Source: an uncultured Christensenella sp.
GTDB lineage: Bacteria > Bacillota > Clostridia > Christensenellales > Borkfalkiaceae
Assembly: GCA_910586245.1 (NCBI GenBank)
Contig: CAJUFY010000002.1
Span: 124,001 to 188,000, forward strand
DNA: 64,000 bases
Direction of reading: 5' to 3'
Shown here: piece by piece, positions 41,414 to 49,963 of the stretch
Position numbering within the stretch: position 1 is the first letter of the stretch
Layout: each line of letters opens with the position of its first letter
Made by a program: the position numbers and the translations under genes
Notes under the pieces: model-generated
Databases searched by the model: none
The model's input: only the letters and a program-made list of their open reading frames with translations
Told to the model about the DNA's origin: nothing

Positions 41414-41775
41414 ACGCCGTGAATTTTGCTTTTCCGCTGACTGCCGAACTGATGACCACCGTCCGCCTGACGACGGGCGGAATTTGCTCGCTCGCGGGGC
41501 TTTGCCTCGACGACAGCGAAGACTGTAAAGTTTGCGTGACCGAAAGCCTGCACCTTTTGCGCCACCGCGGCTACGCGCGCGCCGAACTCGCGTTCCGTTG
41601 GGACGAAGGACTTTGCATCGCCGTAACGGGCGAGGGAGAACGCGGCAAAGAGACGGAAGCTTCCGAAGACGAAATTTCCGCGGCGCTTTTGAGTGCGCTC
41701 GCGGAAGACGTGATCGTGGAAAAACGGGACGGCGCCGTTTGCAAAATATCGTTCCGCTTCGGGTTGCAGGCATGA
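41410..41775 (+). CDS. Degenerate RsbW/SpoIIAB-like anti-sigma protein
   Basis: The 121-residue protein aligns by eye with the N-terminal half of RsbW-type kinases (TTVRLTTGGICSLAGLCLDD, then CKVCVTESLHLL). The N-box Asn needed to hold magnesium-ATP is missing (ESLHLL instead of ExxxN), and no GxGL ATP-lid motif is present. It is probably a sigma-binding protein without kinase activity. Its place between the STAS antagonist and the sigma gene is exactly that of spoIIAB or rsbW. Confidence 0.65.
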   Translation: MNAVNFAFPLTAELMTTVRLTTGGICSLAGLCLDDSEDCKVCVTESLHLLRHRGYARAELAFRWDEGLCIAVTGEGERGKETEASEDEISAALLSALAEDVIVEKRDGAVCKISFRFGLQA

Positions 41776-42497
41776 ACGACGAGGAACTTTTCGCCAAATA
41801 TCGGGAAACGGGCGATATCGCCGTCCGCAATCAGATCGTGGAAAAATATCTTTACGTCGCGTCCGTACTCGCCAAAAAATTCGTCGGGCGGGGCGTGGAA
41901 TACGACGATCTTTATCAGGTTGCTTCGCTGGCGCTCATCAAAGGGGTATCCCGTTTCGACGAGCGCAAGGGCTTGCAGTTTTCCACGTTCATTACCCCGA
42001 CGATTACGGGCGAAATCAAAAATTATTTCCGCGACCGATCCCGCCTCGTGCATTTGCCGCGCAAAGTTTCCGAACTGCGGGTGCAGGTAAAGCGGGCGCA
42101 GGAGGACTTGTTCGCAAAAACGGGCAAAAAACCCACGGCGAAAGAGATTGCCGAGCAGCTCGGCGTTTCTGAAGAAGAAGTGCTGCGCTGCGTCGAAGCG
42201 GGCGGCGTGGTTTCTCTGGATAATTCTGCCGAGGGAACGGACGGCATGAGCTTTCACGAGGTGCTTCCCGCCGCGGACGACGTTTTCGAAGACGTGGAAA
42301 ACCGCGACGCGGTAAACGCCGCGCTCGCAACGCTTTCGGAGGCGGAGCGGGCTCTGGTGCGCTACCGCTTCAAAGAAGAACTTTCGCAGGTGGAAACGGC
42401 GGCGCGCATGAACGTTTCGCAGATGAACGTTTCGCGTATGGAGCGCAAAATTTTGCAGAAGCTAAAAGAAACCTTGATGAAAAGCATGGTGGAGTGA
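41772..42497 (+). CDS. Alternative sigma factor, SigB/SigF type
   Basis: The 241-residue group 3 sigma factor has region 2 (YDDLYQVASLALIKGVSRFD, then FSTFITPTITGEIKNYFRD), region 3 (KKPTAKEIAEQLGVSEEEV) and region 4 (LSQVETAARMNVSQMNVSRM). The TITGEIKNYFRD and LVHLPRKVSEL segments are typical of SigB/SigF. The gene overlaps both neighbours. It should be held by one or both RsbW-like proteins and released by the STAS protein under a stress or developmental signal that is not visible here. Confidence 0.92.
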   Translation: MNDEELFAKYRETGDIAVRNQIVEKYLYVASVLAKKFVGRGVEYDDLYQVASLALIKGVSRFDERKGLQFSTFITPTITGEIKNYFRDRSRLVHLPRKVSELRVQVKRAQEDLFAKTGKKPTAKEIAEQLGVSEEEVLRCVEAGGVVSLDNSAEGTDGMSFHEVLPAADDVFEDVENRDAVNAALATLSEAERALVRYRFKEELSQVETAARMNVSQMNVSRMERKILQKLKETLMKSMVE

Positions 42498-42868
42498 TGT
42501 TTTTTCAAATCGACGATTACAACGGATTAAAGGCGGCGCTGAGCGAAATGTGCGCGGAATTTGCCGAAGCGTGCGTACCTGCGGGCGCGGTCTTCGATTG
42601 CAAGCTCGTGGCGAGCGAGTTGCTTTCCAACGCGTTGCGTTACGGCGGCGGAAGCGCGCGGTTTACGTTCGAACGCGCGGGCGATTGCGTGAGGATCAGC
42701 GTAAAGAGCGCGGAAGATTTCATACCGCCCGAACGAAGCGTTTGTTCCGGCGCGACGGAGGAACGGGGGCGGGGCTTGTTTCTCGTGGACGCGATCGGCG
42801 AATCCCGCAGATATAGCAAAGAGGAAGGAATTTGCGTCGTCGTACGCATCGAAGAAGAATCGATATAA
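42497..42868 (+). CDS. RsbW/SpoIIAB-like serine kinase (HATPase)
   Basis: The 123-residue protein has an intact GHKL ATP site: N-box ASELLSNALRYGGG and G2 box GRGLFLVDAIG. This is the phosphorylating partner expected for the STAS protein. It begins at an ATG sharing one base with the sigma factor stop; a GTG one codon earlier is possible. Having a second RsbW-like gene after the sigma gene is unusual, since the canonical order has one before it. Confidence 0.82.
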   Translation: MFFQIDDYNGLKAALSEMCAEFAEACVPAGAVFDCKLVASELLSNALRYGGGSARFTFERAGDCVRISVKSAEDFIPPERSVCSGATEERGRGLFLVDAIGESRRYSKEEGICVVVRIEEESI

Positions 42869-42870
42869 AA

Positions 42871-42906
42871 AAGGAACGCGCCTTACAGGGCGCGTTCCTT
42901 TTTTTG
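42871..42906. terminator. Terminator of partner-switching operon
   Basis: AAGGAACGCGCC (42871-42882) pairs perfectly with GGCGCGTTCCTT (42889-42900), followed by a T run. It sits between convergent genes. Confidence 0.85.
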
Positions 42907-42913
42907 TCTTTCG

Positions 42914-44554
42914 TTAATTGAGCTTGCTTACGAACAAATAAATTTTTTCGAGCAGTTCCTGCGAAATGTAATTGCGGTAACTGCCGAGGTAAATAAACAC
43001 GCGGTCGAAGAACGTTTTATTGTCGCCGCCGATCACGTAAGTGGGCAGGTAGGAATGCATTCCGTAAATGTTGGCGATAAACAGATCGCCGAACTCGTTC
43101 TTTTCTTCCATCGTAAGCGTCTTAATGAACGGATCGTACATGTACTGCGATCCTTCGTAAGAGTAGTTGCTCGCATGGGGCGCACGGTGCTTCTGCGTCG
43201 GCGTGACGCTCGTGGGTTCGCTCGGCTGACGTTGAATCGGCTGCGAAGGCGTTTCGTATACGGGCACTTCGCCGCGCGCGAGCGCCTGCATTCTGCGTTC
43301 GAACTCCGTAATCGGCGCTTCCTGTTGGGGCTGCGGCGCGGGTTGGGGAGTCGGTTGCGGCTGTTGCGGCGCGGGCTGCTGCATGATCGGTTGTTGTACG
43401 ATCACGGGTTCCTGCCGTACGAAAGCGGTTTCAACGGGCATCACGTGCACGTAAGCGGGGCTTACGGGGATTGGCTGCGGTTCGCCGACGTATTCGACCA
43501 TCGCCTGTTCCGCCTGACGGTTGTTTTGCGCTTTGGCTTTTTTGACGAGCGAAACCGTGAGTGCGACGACGAACGTGATGATCGTGAGCGCGATCAAAAG
43601 GGAAGTGGGGATAGCCTGTCCTTCCGCCATAAAAATTCCCCAACGGTCGTTTTTCATCGTCACGACGTACGCAAGCAGAGTAAGAAGCACTGCGAAGAGT
43701 TGAACGCCAAAGCGCGCGGCATCGAAGCCGAACGCGCGTTTCGCGCAGATGCGGATAACGGATACGACGAAGTTGAACGTAAGCATCGCAACGAGCAACG
43801 CAAGCGCGATTCCCACGAAGAGATTGTCGCCCGTGTAAAGGGTCGCGTCGAATACTTTCCCCGTTGCCGCCGCAAGAAGGTTGCCGGGGTAACAGACCAT
43901 GAAGATGGTGCCCACGGTCAAAAGCAGGATCAACGTGTTAATCAGACCGCCTACGTTATTTCTTGCAATCGCCGTGCTGAAGAGCGCGAGCAGGATCACG
44001 CCCGCGATGATCGCCGTCGGTACGTCGAAGATCGCCGCCGAAAAGGAGGACGCGCCGAGTACGCAAGTGGCGAAGAAGAACTGGAACAGGAACAGCCCGC
44101 AGAACGAAAGGAACGCTACGATTCCGCTTGCCATGGCGCAGCGTCTGATTTGCAGCGTCGATTTCGCGCAGAGCGCCATGATCATGAGAATGAGCGAGAG
44201 CAGCACCGCGAACATCGCGAAGAATACGAGAACGAGATACACGACGAACCAAACGCCGTACGAAACGGAACTTTCGAAATAGGATTGCAAAAGATTTCCG
44301 ATTTCACCGAAGTTTTTGAAAATCGTGACGATGACGCCGCACAGCGACATATCGAACGCCTTATCGGATTCCGTGAAAAAGGGGAGCGATACCGGCTTGA
44401 ATATTTCAGCTACCGCGCCGAGCGTGCCGATGAACAACCCGCCCAACGCAAGCAGGAAAAAGAGCACCGCCAAAAAACGGTATCCGCCTGCGCCCGATTT
44501 TACTTCTTCCTTATGATCGATTACGGGCTCCGTATAGAGATATTCCGTAGCCAT
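42914..44554 (-). CDS. Polytopic membrane protein with Pro/Gln-rich linker and C-terminal domain
   Basis: I do not recognise this 546-residue protein. About eight hydrophobic segments span residues 25-345. A basic helix (VKKAKAQNNRQAEQAM) follows, then a linker rich in Pro and Gln (about 385-430, QQPAPQQPQPTPQPAPQP). The last ~80 residues form a compact domain with many Tyr and Phe (MYDPFIKTLTMEEKNEFGDL). The gene has its own promoter and TCCTCC-complement ribosome site. The domain order suggests a membrane sensor or a scaffold with a cytoplasmic head, but no function is assigned. Confidence 0.6.
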   Translation of the reverse strand: MATEYLYTEPVIDHKEEVKSGAGGYRFLAVLFFLLALGGLFIGTLGAVAEIFKPVSLPFFTESDKAFDMSLCGVIVTIFKNFGEIGNLLQSYFESSVSYGVWFVVYLVLVFFAMFAVLLSLILMIMALCAKSTLQIRRCAMASGIVAFLSFCGLFLFQFFFATCVLGASSFSAAIFDVPTAIIAGVILLALFSTAIARNNVGGLINTLILLLTVGTIFMVCYPGNLLAAATGKVFDATLYTGDNLFVGIALALLVAMLTFNFVVSVIRICAKRAFGFDAARFGVQLFAVLLTLLAYVVTMKNDRWGIFMAEGQAIPTSLLIALTIITFVVALTVSLVKKAKAQNNRQAEQAMVEYVGEPQPIPVSPAYVHVMPVETAFVRQEPVIVQQPIMQQPAPQQPQPTPQPAPQPQQEAPITEFERRMQALARGEVPVYETPSQPIQRQPSEPTSVTPTQKHRAPHASNYSYEGSQYMYDPFIKTLTMEEKNEFGDLFIANIYGMHSYLPTYVIGGDNKTFFDRVFIYLGSYRNYISQELLEKIYLFVSKLN

Positions 44555-44863
44555 AGTTTCCTCCGTTCCCGAAAAAATTCAAATTCATACCGCCCGCGCG
44601 GTTTACAGTAATTCATACTGATTATACCACGAAACGGCGAAGCATGTCAACATCAAATAGCAAAAAAACCGCAATTCTTCGTTTTTTTGTAGGGGGGCAT
44701 TTTCAGTTTTCCTCATTTTTATCTTTTATTTCCGGCGGCGGATAAAAATTCCCGCAATTTTGCGCGCAATATGGCAGAAAAAGGAAAAACCCTTGATCTT
44801 TTATCGCGGACATGGTATAATCGTAGCGTCGTCTGCAAAGCATTTGCAAGGGGAGGATTGACG
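44555..44863. other. Intergenic region with two divergent promoters
   Basis: The minus-strand promoter TTGACA (44650-44645) and TATAAT (44626-44621), spacer 18, serves the membrane protein at 42914. The plus-strand promoter TTGATC (44793-44798) and TATAAT (44816-44821), spacer 17, serves the PucR-type gene. Between them is AT-rich sequence in which I see no gene or structure. Confidence 0.6.
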
Positions 44864-45820
44864 ATGAAAGACAGGGTGCAGCTCGCATCGATTTTAAACG
44901 ATATCCGCGAAAAAACGGGTACGGACGTCAGACTTGCTCCGCACGGCGGGCGGGAGACCCGTTTTACGGTGGAATACCTCGGCACGCAGACGAGCGTCTG
45001 GGTGGACGGCGACGAAGCGGAAACGTGCGCCGTACGCCGTCTTGTTGCGTATCTGATCGAAAATACCGACCCTGCCCGCTTCGAACCCGAACGGGACGAA
45101 CTGTTAAAGAGCATTCTTCTCGGCGAAGGCGGCGGATGGCAGGCGTTCCGTTTTATGACCAAATACAATTTGCCCGACGCGCCCTGTTTTGCGGCGGACG
45201 TCGTACCGGAAAAGAATTTGAGCGAGGCGGCGGCGCACGTGGAACGCTGTCTGGAAGGGGGGCAGGATTTGTGCGCCGTGATGGACGGCACCCGTCTTGC
45301 CATCGTAAAATTTTCCGACGACGGGCAGACGCCTTACGAATTCGGGCAGTTTATCGTGCAGTCGCTTTACGAAGAGTTGGGGATCAAGGCGACGCTGGGC
45401 ATCGGCTGCGAAGCGAAGTCTTTTTCCGAAATTTCCGTTTCCTATCATCAGGCGGCGACGGCGACCCGTATGAGCGAAATCTTCGAAGCGAAAGGGGAAG
45501 TGCATACGTACCGCGAATACCTGCTGGTGCGCATGCTCGAAGATATTCCCAAACCGCAGCTCAACGAATACATGGCGCAGTTCCGCATCGGCAACGCGGA
45601 AGAATTGTTCGAAGACGCGGAGATGTCTTCCACGGCGGAAGAGTTTTTGGAAAACAGTCTGAATATTTCCGAAACCTCGCGCAACCTGTACATGCACCGC
45701 AACACGCTGATGTACCGTCTTGATAAAATCGAACGCATTACGGGATTGAATATCCGCAAATTTTCGGACGCGGTGACCTTCCGCGTGATTTCCATTCTTT
45801 ATAAGCTTTTGCAAAAATAA
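44864..45820 (+). CDS. PucR/CdaR-type transcription regulator
   Basis: The 318-residue protein has an unassigned N-terminal part, a middle GGDEF-like region (PYEFGQFIVQSLYEELGIKA to GIGCEAKSFSEISVSYHQA) and a C-terminal PucR-type helix-turn-helix (TSRNLYMHRNTLMYRLDKIE, then RITGLNIRKFSDAVTFR). ATG 44864 is preceded by AGGGGAGG. The gene is followed 12 bases later by an S41 protease, possibly co-transcribed. The signal it senses is unknown. Confidence 0.82.
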   Translation: MKDRVQLASILNDIREKTGTDVRLAPHGGRETRFTVEYLGTQTSVWVDGDEAETCAVRRLVAYLIENTDPARFEPERDELLKSILLGEGGGWQAFRFMTKYNLPDAPCFAADVVPEKNLSEAAAHVERCLEGGQDLCAVMDGTRLAIVKFSDDGQTPYEFGQFIVQSLYEELGIKATLGIGCEAKSFSEISVSYHQAATATRMSEIFEAKGEVHTYREYLLVRMLEDIPKPQLNEYMAQFRIGNAEELFEDAEMSSTAEEFLENSLNISETSRNLYMHRNTLMYRLDKIERITGLNIRKFSDAVTFRVISILYKLLQK

Positions 45821-45832
45821 TCGGGAGAAATT

Positions 45833-47212
45833 ATGGACGATTTCAATTTTAACGACGAATTCGATTCGCCGAAGCCCGTCGTTTCCGCACCGCAAACGGC
45901 CGTGCGCAAACAAACCCGCCAAAGAGGAATTCTCATCGGGATCGGCTCGTTGTTGCTTGCCGCCGTGTTTTTTACGGTCGGGTGGTTTTCGCATTACTAT
46001 TCGCTCGGCAAGCAAAAACGCGATCTTTTGTGGCTGATCGACACGGTGGAAAAAAACTACTATAAACCGTTTACCGACGAAGAGTGGGAGAAAATGTACG
46101 ACGGATTGTACGACGCCGTTCTGCCCGACCAGTTCTGTTCCTTCTTCTCGCCCGAAGAATACGCGGCGCTCGTGCGCGCGGGGCAGGGGAGCAATGCGGA
46201 CACGGGGTTGTCCGCAATCGACTATGAAGGAGCGCTGCGCGTGTACCACGTCGTGGGCAACTCCCCCGCAGCGCTTGCGGGAATCGAAAGCGGCATGACG
46301 ATTTACCGCTTCGGCGCGGATCCAGACGACCTGAAAACGGGCACGCGCGACGATCTTTACGCATCTTCGGGCGCAAACGGTTCGTTCTATTTCGAATGCG
46401 GCTATTCGGCGGAAAGCAAAAAGCTTTATCAAGTGACGAGCGGAGAATATCTCGCTTCTTACTGCGTTTACTGCGACAGCGAAAGTTCGTTTACCTTTAC
46501 GGGAACGGATCGGCTCGTTCTTACGGAAACGAACAAGCCGATTGCGGGTCTGGACGGCGATACGGCGTACGTCCGTTTGCTGGAATTCGACGGGAAGGCG
46601 GACGAGGAGTTTGCCGATCTGTTGCTTTTGATGAAACAGCGCAACCGCAAACATCTGATCATCGATTTGCGCAACAACGGCGGCGGGTACCTATCCACGC
46701 TGCAATCGATCGCCTCGCACCTCATGCGCGACGCGAAGGAGCGCTATCCGCTCGTGGCTTCGGCAAAATACCGCAACGGCAAGACGAGCGACTTCAACGC
46801 GTACGACAACGATTTCGAATTGTATTTCGAAAAGAGCTCGTCCCGCATTGCCGTGCTTGCCGACGAGAATACCGCTTCCGCATCCGAATGTCTTATCGGC
46901 GCGCTGATCGATTACGGCACCTGCGGGTTCGAAGACGTCTATTTGCGTAAGACGGAAGGGGAACAGGCGCGTTCGTACGGGAAGGGCGTCATGCAGTCCG
47001 CCTATCTTTCGGCAACGGGTAGCGCCCTCCGTTTGACCTCGGCGGAAATTTATTGGCCGAAGGGCAAGAGCATTCACGGCGTGGGCGTGAGCGAAAAAGT
47101 GACGCAAAACGGCGCCGAAAAAGGCGACGGCGCCGTGGGAATCGTCGCGCCGCTATTGCCGGGCGAAACGGATTCCCTGTTGCAGGAAGTCGTTCTGCGG
47201 CTCTGCGGTTAA
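45833..47212 (+). CDS. S41-family C-terminal processing peptidase, membrane anchored
   Basis: The 459-residue protein has one N-terminal membrane helix (residues ~32-55) and an outside S41 domain. The oxyanion block LIIDLRNNGGGYLSTLQ and the nucleophile serine in ADENTASASECLIGAL are present, and the lysine would lie in SYGKGVMQSAY. A degenerate PDZ region (VVGNSPAALAGIESGMTIYR) precedes it. It probably trims or degrades membrane or secreted proteins. Its stop codon overlaps the stop of the convergent gene by 4 bases. Confidence 0.88.
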   Translation: MDDFNFNDEFDSPKPVVSAPQTAVRKQTRQRGILIGIGSLLLAAVFFTVGWFSHYYSLGKQKRDLLWLIDTVEKNYYKPFTDEEWEKMYDGLYDAVLPDQFCSFFSPEEYAALVRAGQGSNADTGLSAIDYEGALRVYHVVGNSPAALAGIESGMTIYRFGADPDDLKTGTRDDLYASSGANGSFYFECGYSAESKKLYQVTSGEYLASYCVYCDSESSFTFTGTDRLVLTETNKPIAGLDGDTAYVRLLEFDGKADEEFADLLLLMKQRNRKHLIIDLRNNGGGYLSTLQSIASHLMRDAKERYPLVASAKYRNGKTSDFNAYDNDFELYFEKSSSRIAVLADENTASASECLIGALIDYGTCGFEDVYLRKTEGEQARSYGKGVMQSAYLSATGSALRLTSAEIYWPKGKSIHGVGVSEKVTQNGAEKGDGAVGIVAPLLPGETDSLLQEVVLRLCG

Positions 47213-47520
47213 ACGGCGGTTCGTTTTAAGTATTCTTCCAAAATTTTCAGAGAGTCCGTGCCCTGCGGGGCGGGGCTCTCTTTTTCGTTGCGCGTTTCCC
47301 GTTTTGGTTCCGCATGCGCCGGTTCCGCGCCCGTCGGTTTCATGCCCGCGGCGGTGGAAACCATTTGAATGAGTTCTCGGTTTTCGCGGTAAAAGGTTAA
47401 CGCAGAGCGCAGTTTTGCGGTGAGGTCGGAATTCTTGTCGAGCGTCATCAGTAAAACCAGCAATACGAGAATTTCCATAGTTTTATCGTATGCCGCTGTC
47501 AAAAATTGCGTTCCCGTCAT
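47209..47520 (-). CDS. Small hypothetical membrane protein
   Basis: The 103-residue protein has one hydrophobic helix (MEILVLLVLLMTL) near the N-terminus followed by a charged region and a Pro/Glu-rich linker. A start at the inner ATG (47478) is equally possible; neither has a clear ribosome site. It ends in overlap with the S41 gene. I do not recognise the family. Confidence 0.45.
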   Translation of the reverse strand: MTGTQFLTAAYDKTMEILVLLVLLMTLDKNSDLTAKLRSALTFYRENRELIQMVSTAAGMKPTGAEPAHAEPKRETRNEKESPAPQGTDSLKILEEYLKRTAV

Positions 47521-47542
47521 ACCATGTATCAGTGAGGTGTGT

Positions 47543-47827
47543 ATGAAGGATTTCGCAAGCTATCAAAGTAAAAAACCTTCGGAAGAGAACGCGCAAAAGA
47601 CCGCCGACGAGTGGGTGAACCAGGCGAAGGCGGTCGCGGGGAAGTACGAGGGGAAGAGCGAGAACGATCTGATCAAAGCCATCTACGCGCAGGCGGTGGA
47701 GGGCAAACGGAACGGCACGCTGACCAACGAGCAGATCGACGCCTTTTATAAACAGTTTTCGCCGATGCTCGACGGCGCCAAACGCAAGCGTCTGCAAAAG
47801 CTGGTGGCGGAACTGAAAAAGATGTAG
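47543..47827 (+). CDS. Small hypothetical helical protein
   Basis: The 94-residue acidic/basic helical protein (MKDFASYQSKKPSEENAQKT) starts at an ATG preceded by GTGAGGTG. It has no signal peptide or membrane segment. The sequence pattern DLIKAIYAQAVEGKRNGTL, then IDAFYKQFSPMLDGAKRKRL, suggests a helical bundle. Its start lies 22 bases from the start of the divergent small gene. I do not know its function. Confidence 0.55.
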   Translation: MKDFASYQSKKPSEENAQKTADEWVNQAKAVAGKYEGKSENDLIKAIYAQAVEGKRNGTLTNEQIDAFYKQFSPMLDGAKRKRLQKLVAELKKM

Positions 47828-47844
47828 TCTGCGGGCAAGTCTGC

Positions 47845-48957
47845 TTAAATGCGTTTGAGCGCGCCGACGAGCGCGTTGACTTCGCGCATGCTCTGAAAGG
47901 GGGAGAAAGAAGCGCGTACCAGTCCGTCGGGGAAAGTATCCAGCGATTTGTGGATGAGCGGCGCGCAGTGCAACCCGCCCCGTACGGCAATGTTGAAGCG
48001 TTCGGAAAGAATTCCCGCAAGTTCTTCCGAGGGAATTTTTTCGTGCGAAAAAGACGCGATTCCGCAAGGATTCGGCGCAAAATAGGCGCGGTACGCGGGC
48101 ATGCCCCCGAGCGCGGTATGAAAAGCACCCGTCAGTTTCAACAGCGTCTGCGTGTCGTTTTCCCGCCGCGCTTTCACGAGAAGGGCGCCTTCGAACAGCG
48201 AGCAGACCGCGGGATAGGAGAGCGTGCCGCTTTCGAGCGCGTCGGGGTAAAATTCGGGCATGCCGAGGTTGAAGCTTTCGCTGCCCGTGCCGCCGAAGAG
48301 CACGGGACGGAGTTCGGTGCGTTCGGAAAAGAGGAGCGCGCCTGCGCCCTGTATCGCGTGCATGCCCTTATGTCCTGCGATCGCCAGCGCGTCGATGCCC
48401 GTTTTTTTCATTTGCAGGGGCAGGTGTCCCGCGCCCTGCGCGCCGTCGCAGAACAATAGCACGCGCTCGGGCAGAAGTTTGCGGATCGCCGCAAGATCGG
48501 GGGCGTAACCCGTTACGTTGGACGCCGCGCTCACGCAGCATACGCGGGTGTTCGGCTTTACGAGCGTCGCCACCGTTTCGGGCGTGATTTTACCGTTTTC
48601 CAACGGCACGACTGTGTATTCGATATCGCCCCGCCGTTTCAGGTATTCGAGCGGACGCAGCACGGAATTGTGTTCGATGCAGGTCGTGATCGCATGGTCG
48701 CCTTTTTTCAATGCGCCGAGCAGGGCGAGATTGAGCGCTTCGGTACAGTTCTTCGTGAAGACGACGCGTTCGTAGCCGTATCCGTCGAAGAGGTTGGATA
48801 ATAGATTTCTGCATGCAAGCACCCGTTCGGAAAGCGCGACGGAAAGACGGTGTCCGCTTCTGCCGGGGTTGGCGCAGCTTTTCATCGCCGCTGCGACGGC
48901 GTTTTGTACGGCGGCGGGCTTGAATCCGCCCGTCGCGGCGTTATCGAGATATACCAT
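47845..48957 (-). CDS. Cysteine desulfurase-family PLP enzyme
   Basis: The 370-residue class V aminotransferase-fold enzyme has YLDNAATGGFKP at the start, VVFTKNCTEALNLAL, IEHNSVLRPLEYL, the PLP-lysine in AIAGHKGMHAIQGAG and a cysteine in VRGGLHCAPLIH at the site that receives the persulfide in SufS-type enzymes. It would take sulfur (or selenium) from cysteine. It is divergent from a DUF3343 gene 52 bases away; that pairing is discussed as a finding. Confidence 0.88.
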   Translation of the reverse strand: MVYLDNAATGGFKPAAVQNAVAAAMKSCANPGRSGHRLSVALSERVLACRNLLSNLFDGYGYERVVFTKNCTEALNLALLGALKKGDHAITTCIEHNSVLRPLEYLKRRGDIEYTVVPLENGKITPETVATLVKPNTRVCCVSAASNVTGYAPDLAAIRKLLPERVLLFCDGAQGAGHLPLQMKKTGIDALAIAGHKGMHAIQGAGALLFSERTELRPVLFGGTGSESFNLGMPEFYPDALESGTLSYPAVCSLFEGALLVKARRENDTQTLLKLTGAFHTALGGMPAYRAYFAPNPCGIASFSHEKIPSEELAGILSERFNIAVRGGLHCAPLIHKSLDTFPDGLVRASFSPFQSMREVNALVGALKRI

Positions 48958-49009
48958 TTACATACTCCGAAAAAAAGATATTATATTATACGAAGGCAGG
49001 GGATCAATC

Positions 49010-49252
49010 ATGACAATGTTAGCGGTGTTTCGTTCGCGCGCGCAGGCGCTCGAATTCGTTTCCGTTTTAAGGGGTGCGGGCGTGCCGGTGCAAACGGTTT
49101 CCACCCCCAAAGAAGCGGGCGTGGGATGCGGAATTTCGGCAAAGTTCGACGAGCGTTTTCTTGCGCGCGCAAAATTTTTACTCGGGAAAAAGCGGTACAG
49201 TTCTTTTTCCGGTTTCATGAAAGCGGGAAGAGACGGCTATTTTTATCAATAA
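49010..49252 (+). CDS. DUF3343 putative sulfur/selenium carrier
   Basis: The 80-residue protein fits DUF3343: MLAVFRSRAQALEFVSVLRG, then VSTPKEAGVGCGISAKF with the conserved cysteine, then a basic C-terminus. The start follows AGGGGAT. Members often lie next to cysteine desulfurase and are proposed to carry sulfur or selenium as a persulfide. Here the desulfurase is transcribed divergently, which fits a functional pair. Confidence 0.75.
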   Translation: MTMLAVFRSRAQALEFVSVLRGAGVPVQTVSTPKEAGVGCGISAKFDERFLARAKFLLGKKRYSSFSGFMKAGRDGYFYQ

Positions 49253-49255
49253 TTC

Positions 49256-49284
49256 TTGCAATGCGGAAAAATTTCTGATATAAT
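49256..49284 (+). promoter_or_regulatory. Promoter for leaderless nth
   Basis: TTGCAA (49256-49261) and TATAAT (49279-49284) have a 17-base spacer. The ATG begins 7 bases after the -10 box and no ribosome site is present. Confidence 0.7.
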
Positions 49285-49290
49285 TTCCGT

Positions 49291-49920
49291 ATGACGACGA
49301 ATGAAGAAATTTTAAAGGAACTGGCGCGGATGTATCCCGACGCGAAGCCCGCGCTGCATTTCAGAACGGCTTACGAACTTTTGATCGCCGTCGTGCTTTC
49401 GGCGCAGTGTACCGACGAGCGCGTGAACAAAGTTACGGCGGAGCTGTTCAAAGAATACGACACGCCTGAAAAAATGCTCGCCCTTTCGCAGGGGGAACTG
49501 GAAGGGAAGATTTTTTCGTGCGGCTTTTACCGCAATAAGGCAAAGCACATTCTTTCCGCTTCGCAGGATATTCTCACCCGTTTCGGGGGGGAAGTCCCCG
49601 CGACGCTCGAAGAACTGCAAACGCTTGCCGGCGTGGGCAGAAAGACGGCGAACGTGGTGTATTCCGTCGCGTTCGGCGGCGATGCGATCGCCGTGGATAC
49701 CCACGTGTTCCGCGTTTCCAACCGTCTGGGGCTTGCCGAGGGCAACACGCCCGAAAAGGTGGAAGAGGGGCTGATGAAAGCGATTCCCCGTTCGGACTGG
49801 TCGCAGGCGCACCATTGGCTGATCTGGCACGGACGCAAGATATGCCATTCCCAGCGTCCCGCTTGCGCGGACTGCGCGCTGACGGCGCATTGCAAACATT
49901 TTCAAAAAACGCACGGATAA
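49291..49920 (+). CDS. nth: Endonuclease III
   Basis: The 209-residue DNA glycosylase has the helix-hairpin-helix TLAGVGRKTANVVYS with the catalytic Lys, the catalytic Asp in AVDTHVFRVSNRLG, and the four-cysteine iron-sulfur cluster at the C-terminus (CHSQRPACADCALTAHC, spacing 6-2-5). It removes oxidised pyrimidines and cuts at abasic sites. The mRNA is predicted leaderless. Confidence 0.95.
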   Translation: MTTNEEILKELARMYPDAKPALHFRTAYELLIAVVLSAQCTDERVNKVTAELFKEYDTPEKMLALSQGELEGKIFSCGFYRNKAKHILSASQDILTRFGGEVPATLEELQTLAGVGRKTANVVYSVAFGGDAIAVDTHVFRVSNRLGLAEGNTPEKVEEGLMKAIPRSDWSQAHHWLIWHGRKICHSQRPACADCALTAHCKHFQKTHG

Positions 49921-49924
49921 AAAA

Positions 49925-49963
49925 GACCTCCTTCGGCAATAACAAACCGGAGGAGGTCTTTTT
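49925..49963 (+). terminator. Terminator hairpin that covers the next ribosome site
   Basis: GACCTCCTTCGG (49925-49936) pairs with CCGGAGGAGGTC (49947-49958) with one G-T pair, followed by TTTTT. The 3' arm contains GGAGGAGG, which is also the ribosome site of the gene starting at 49964. Confidence 0.75.
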
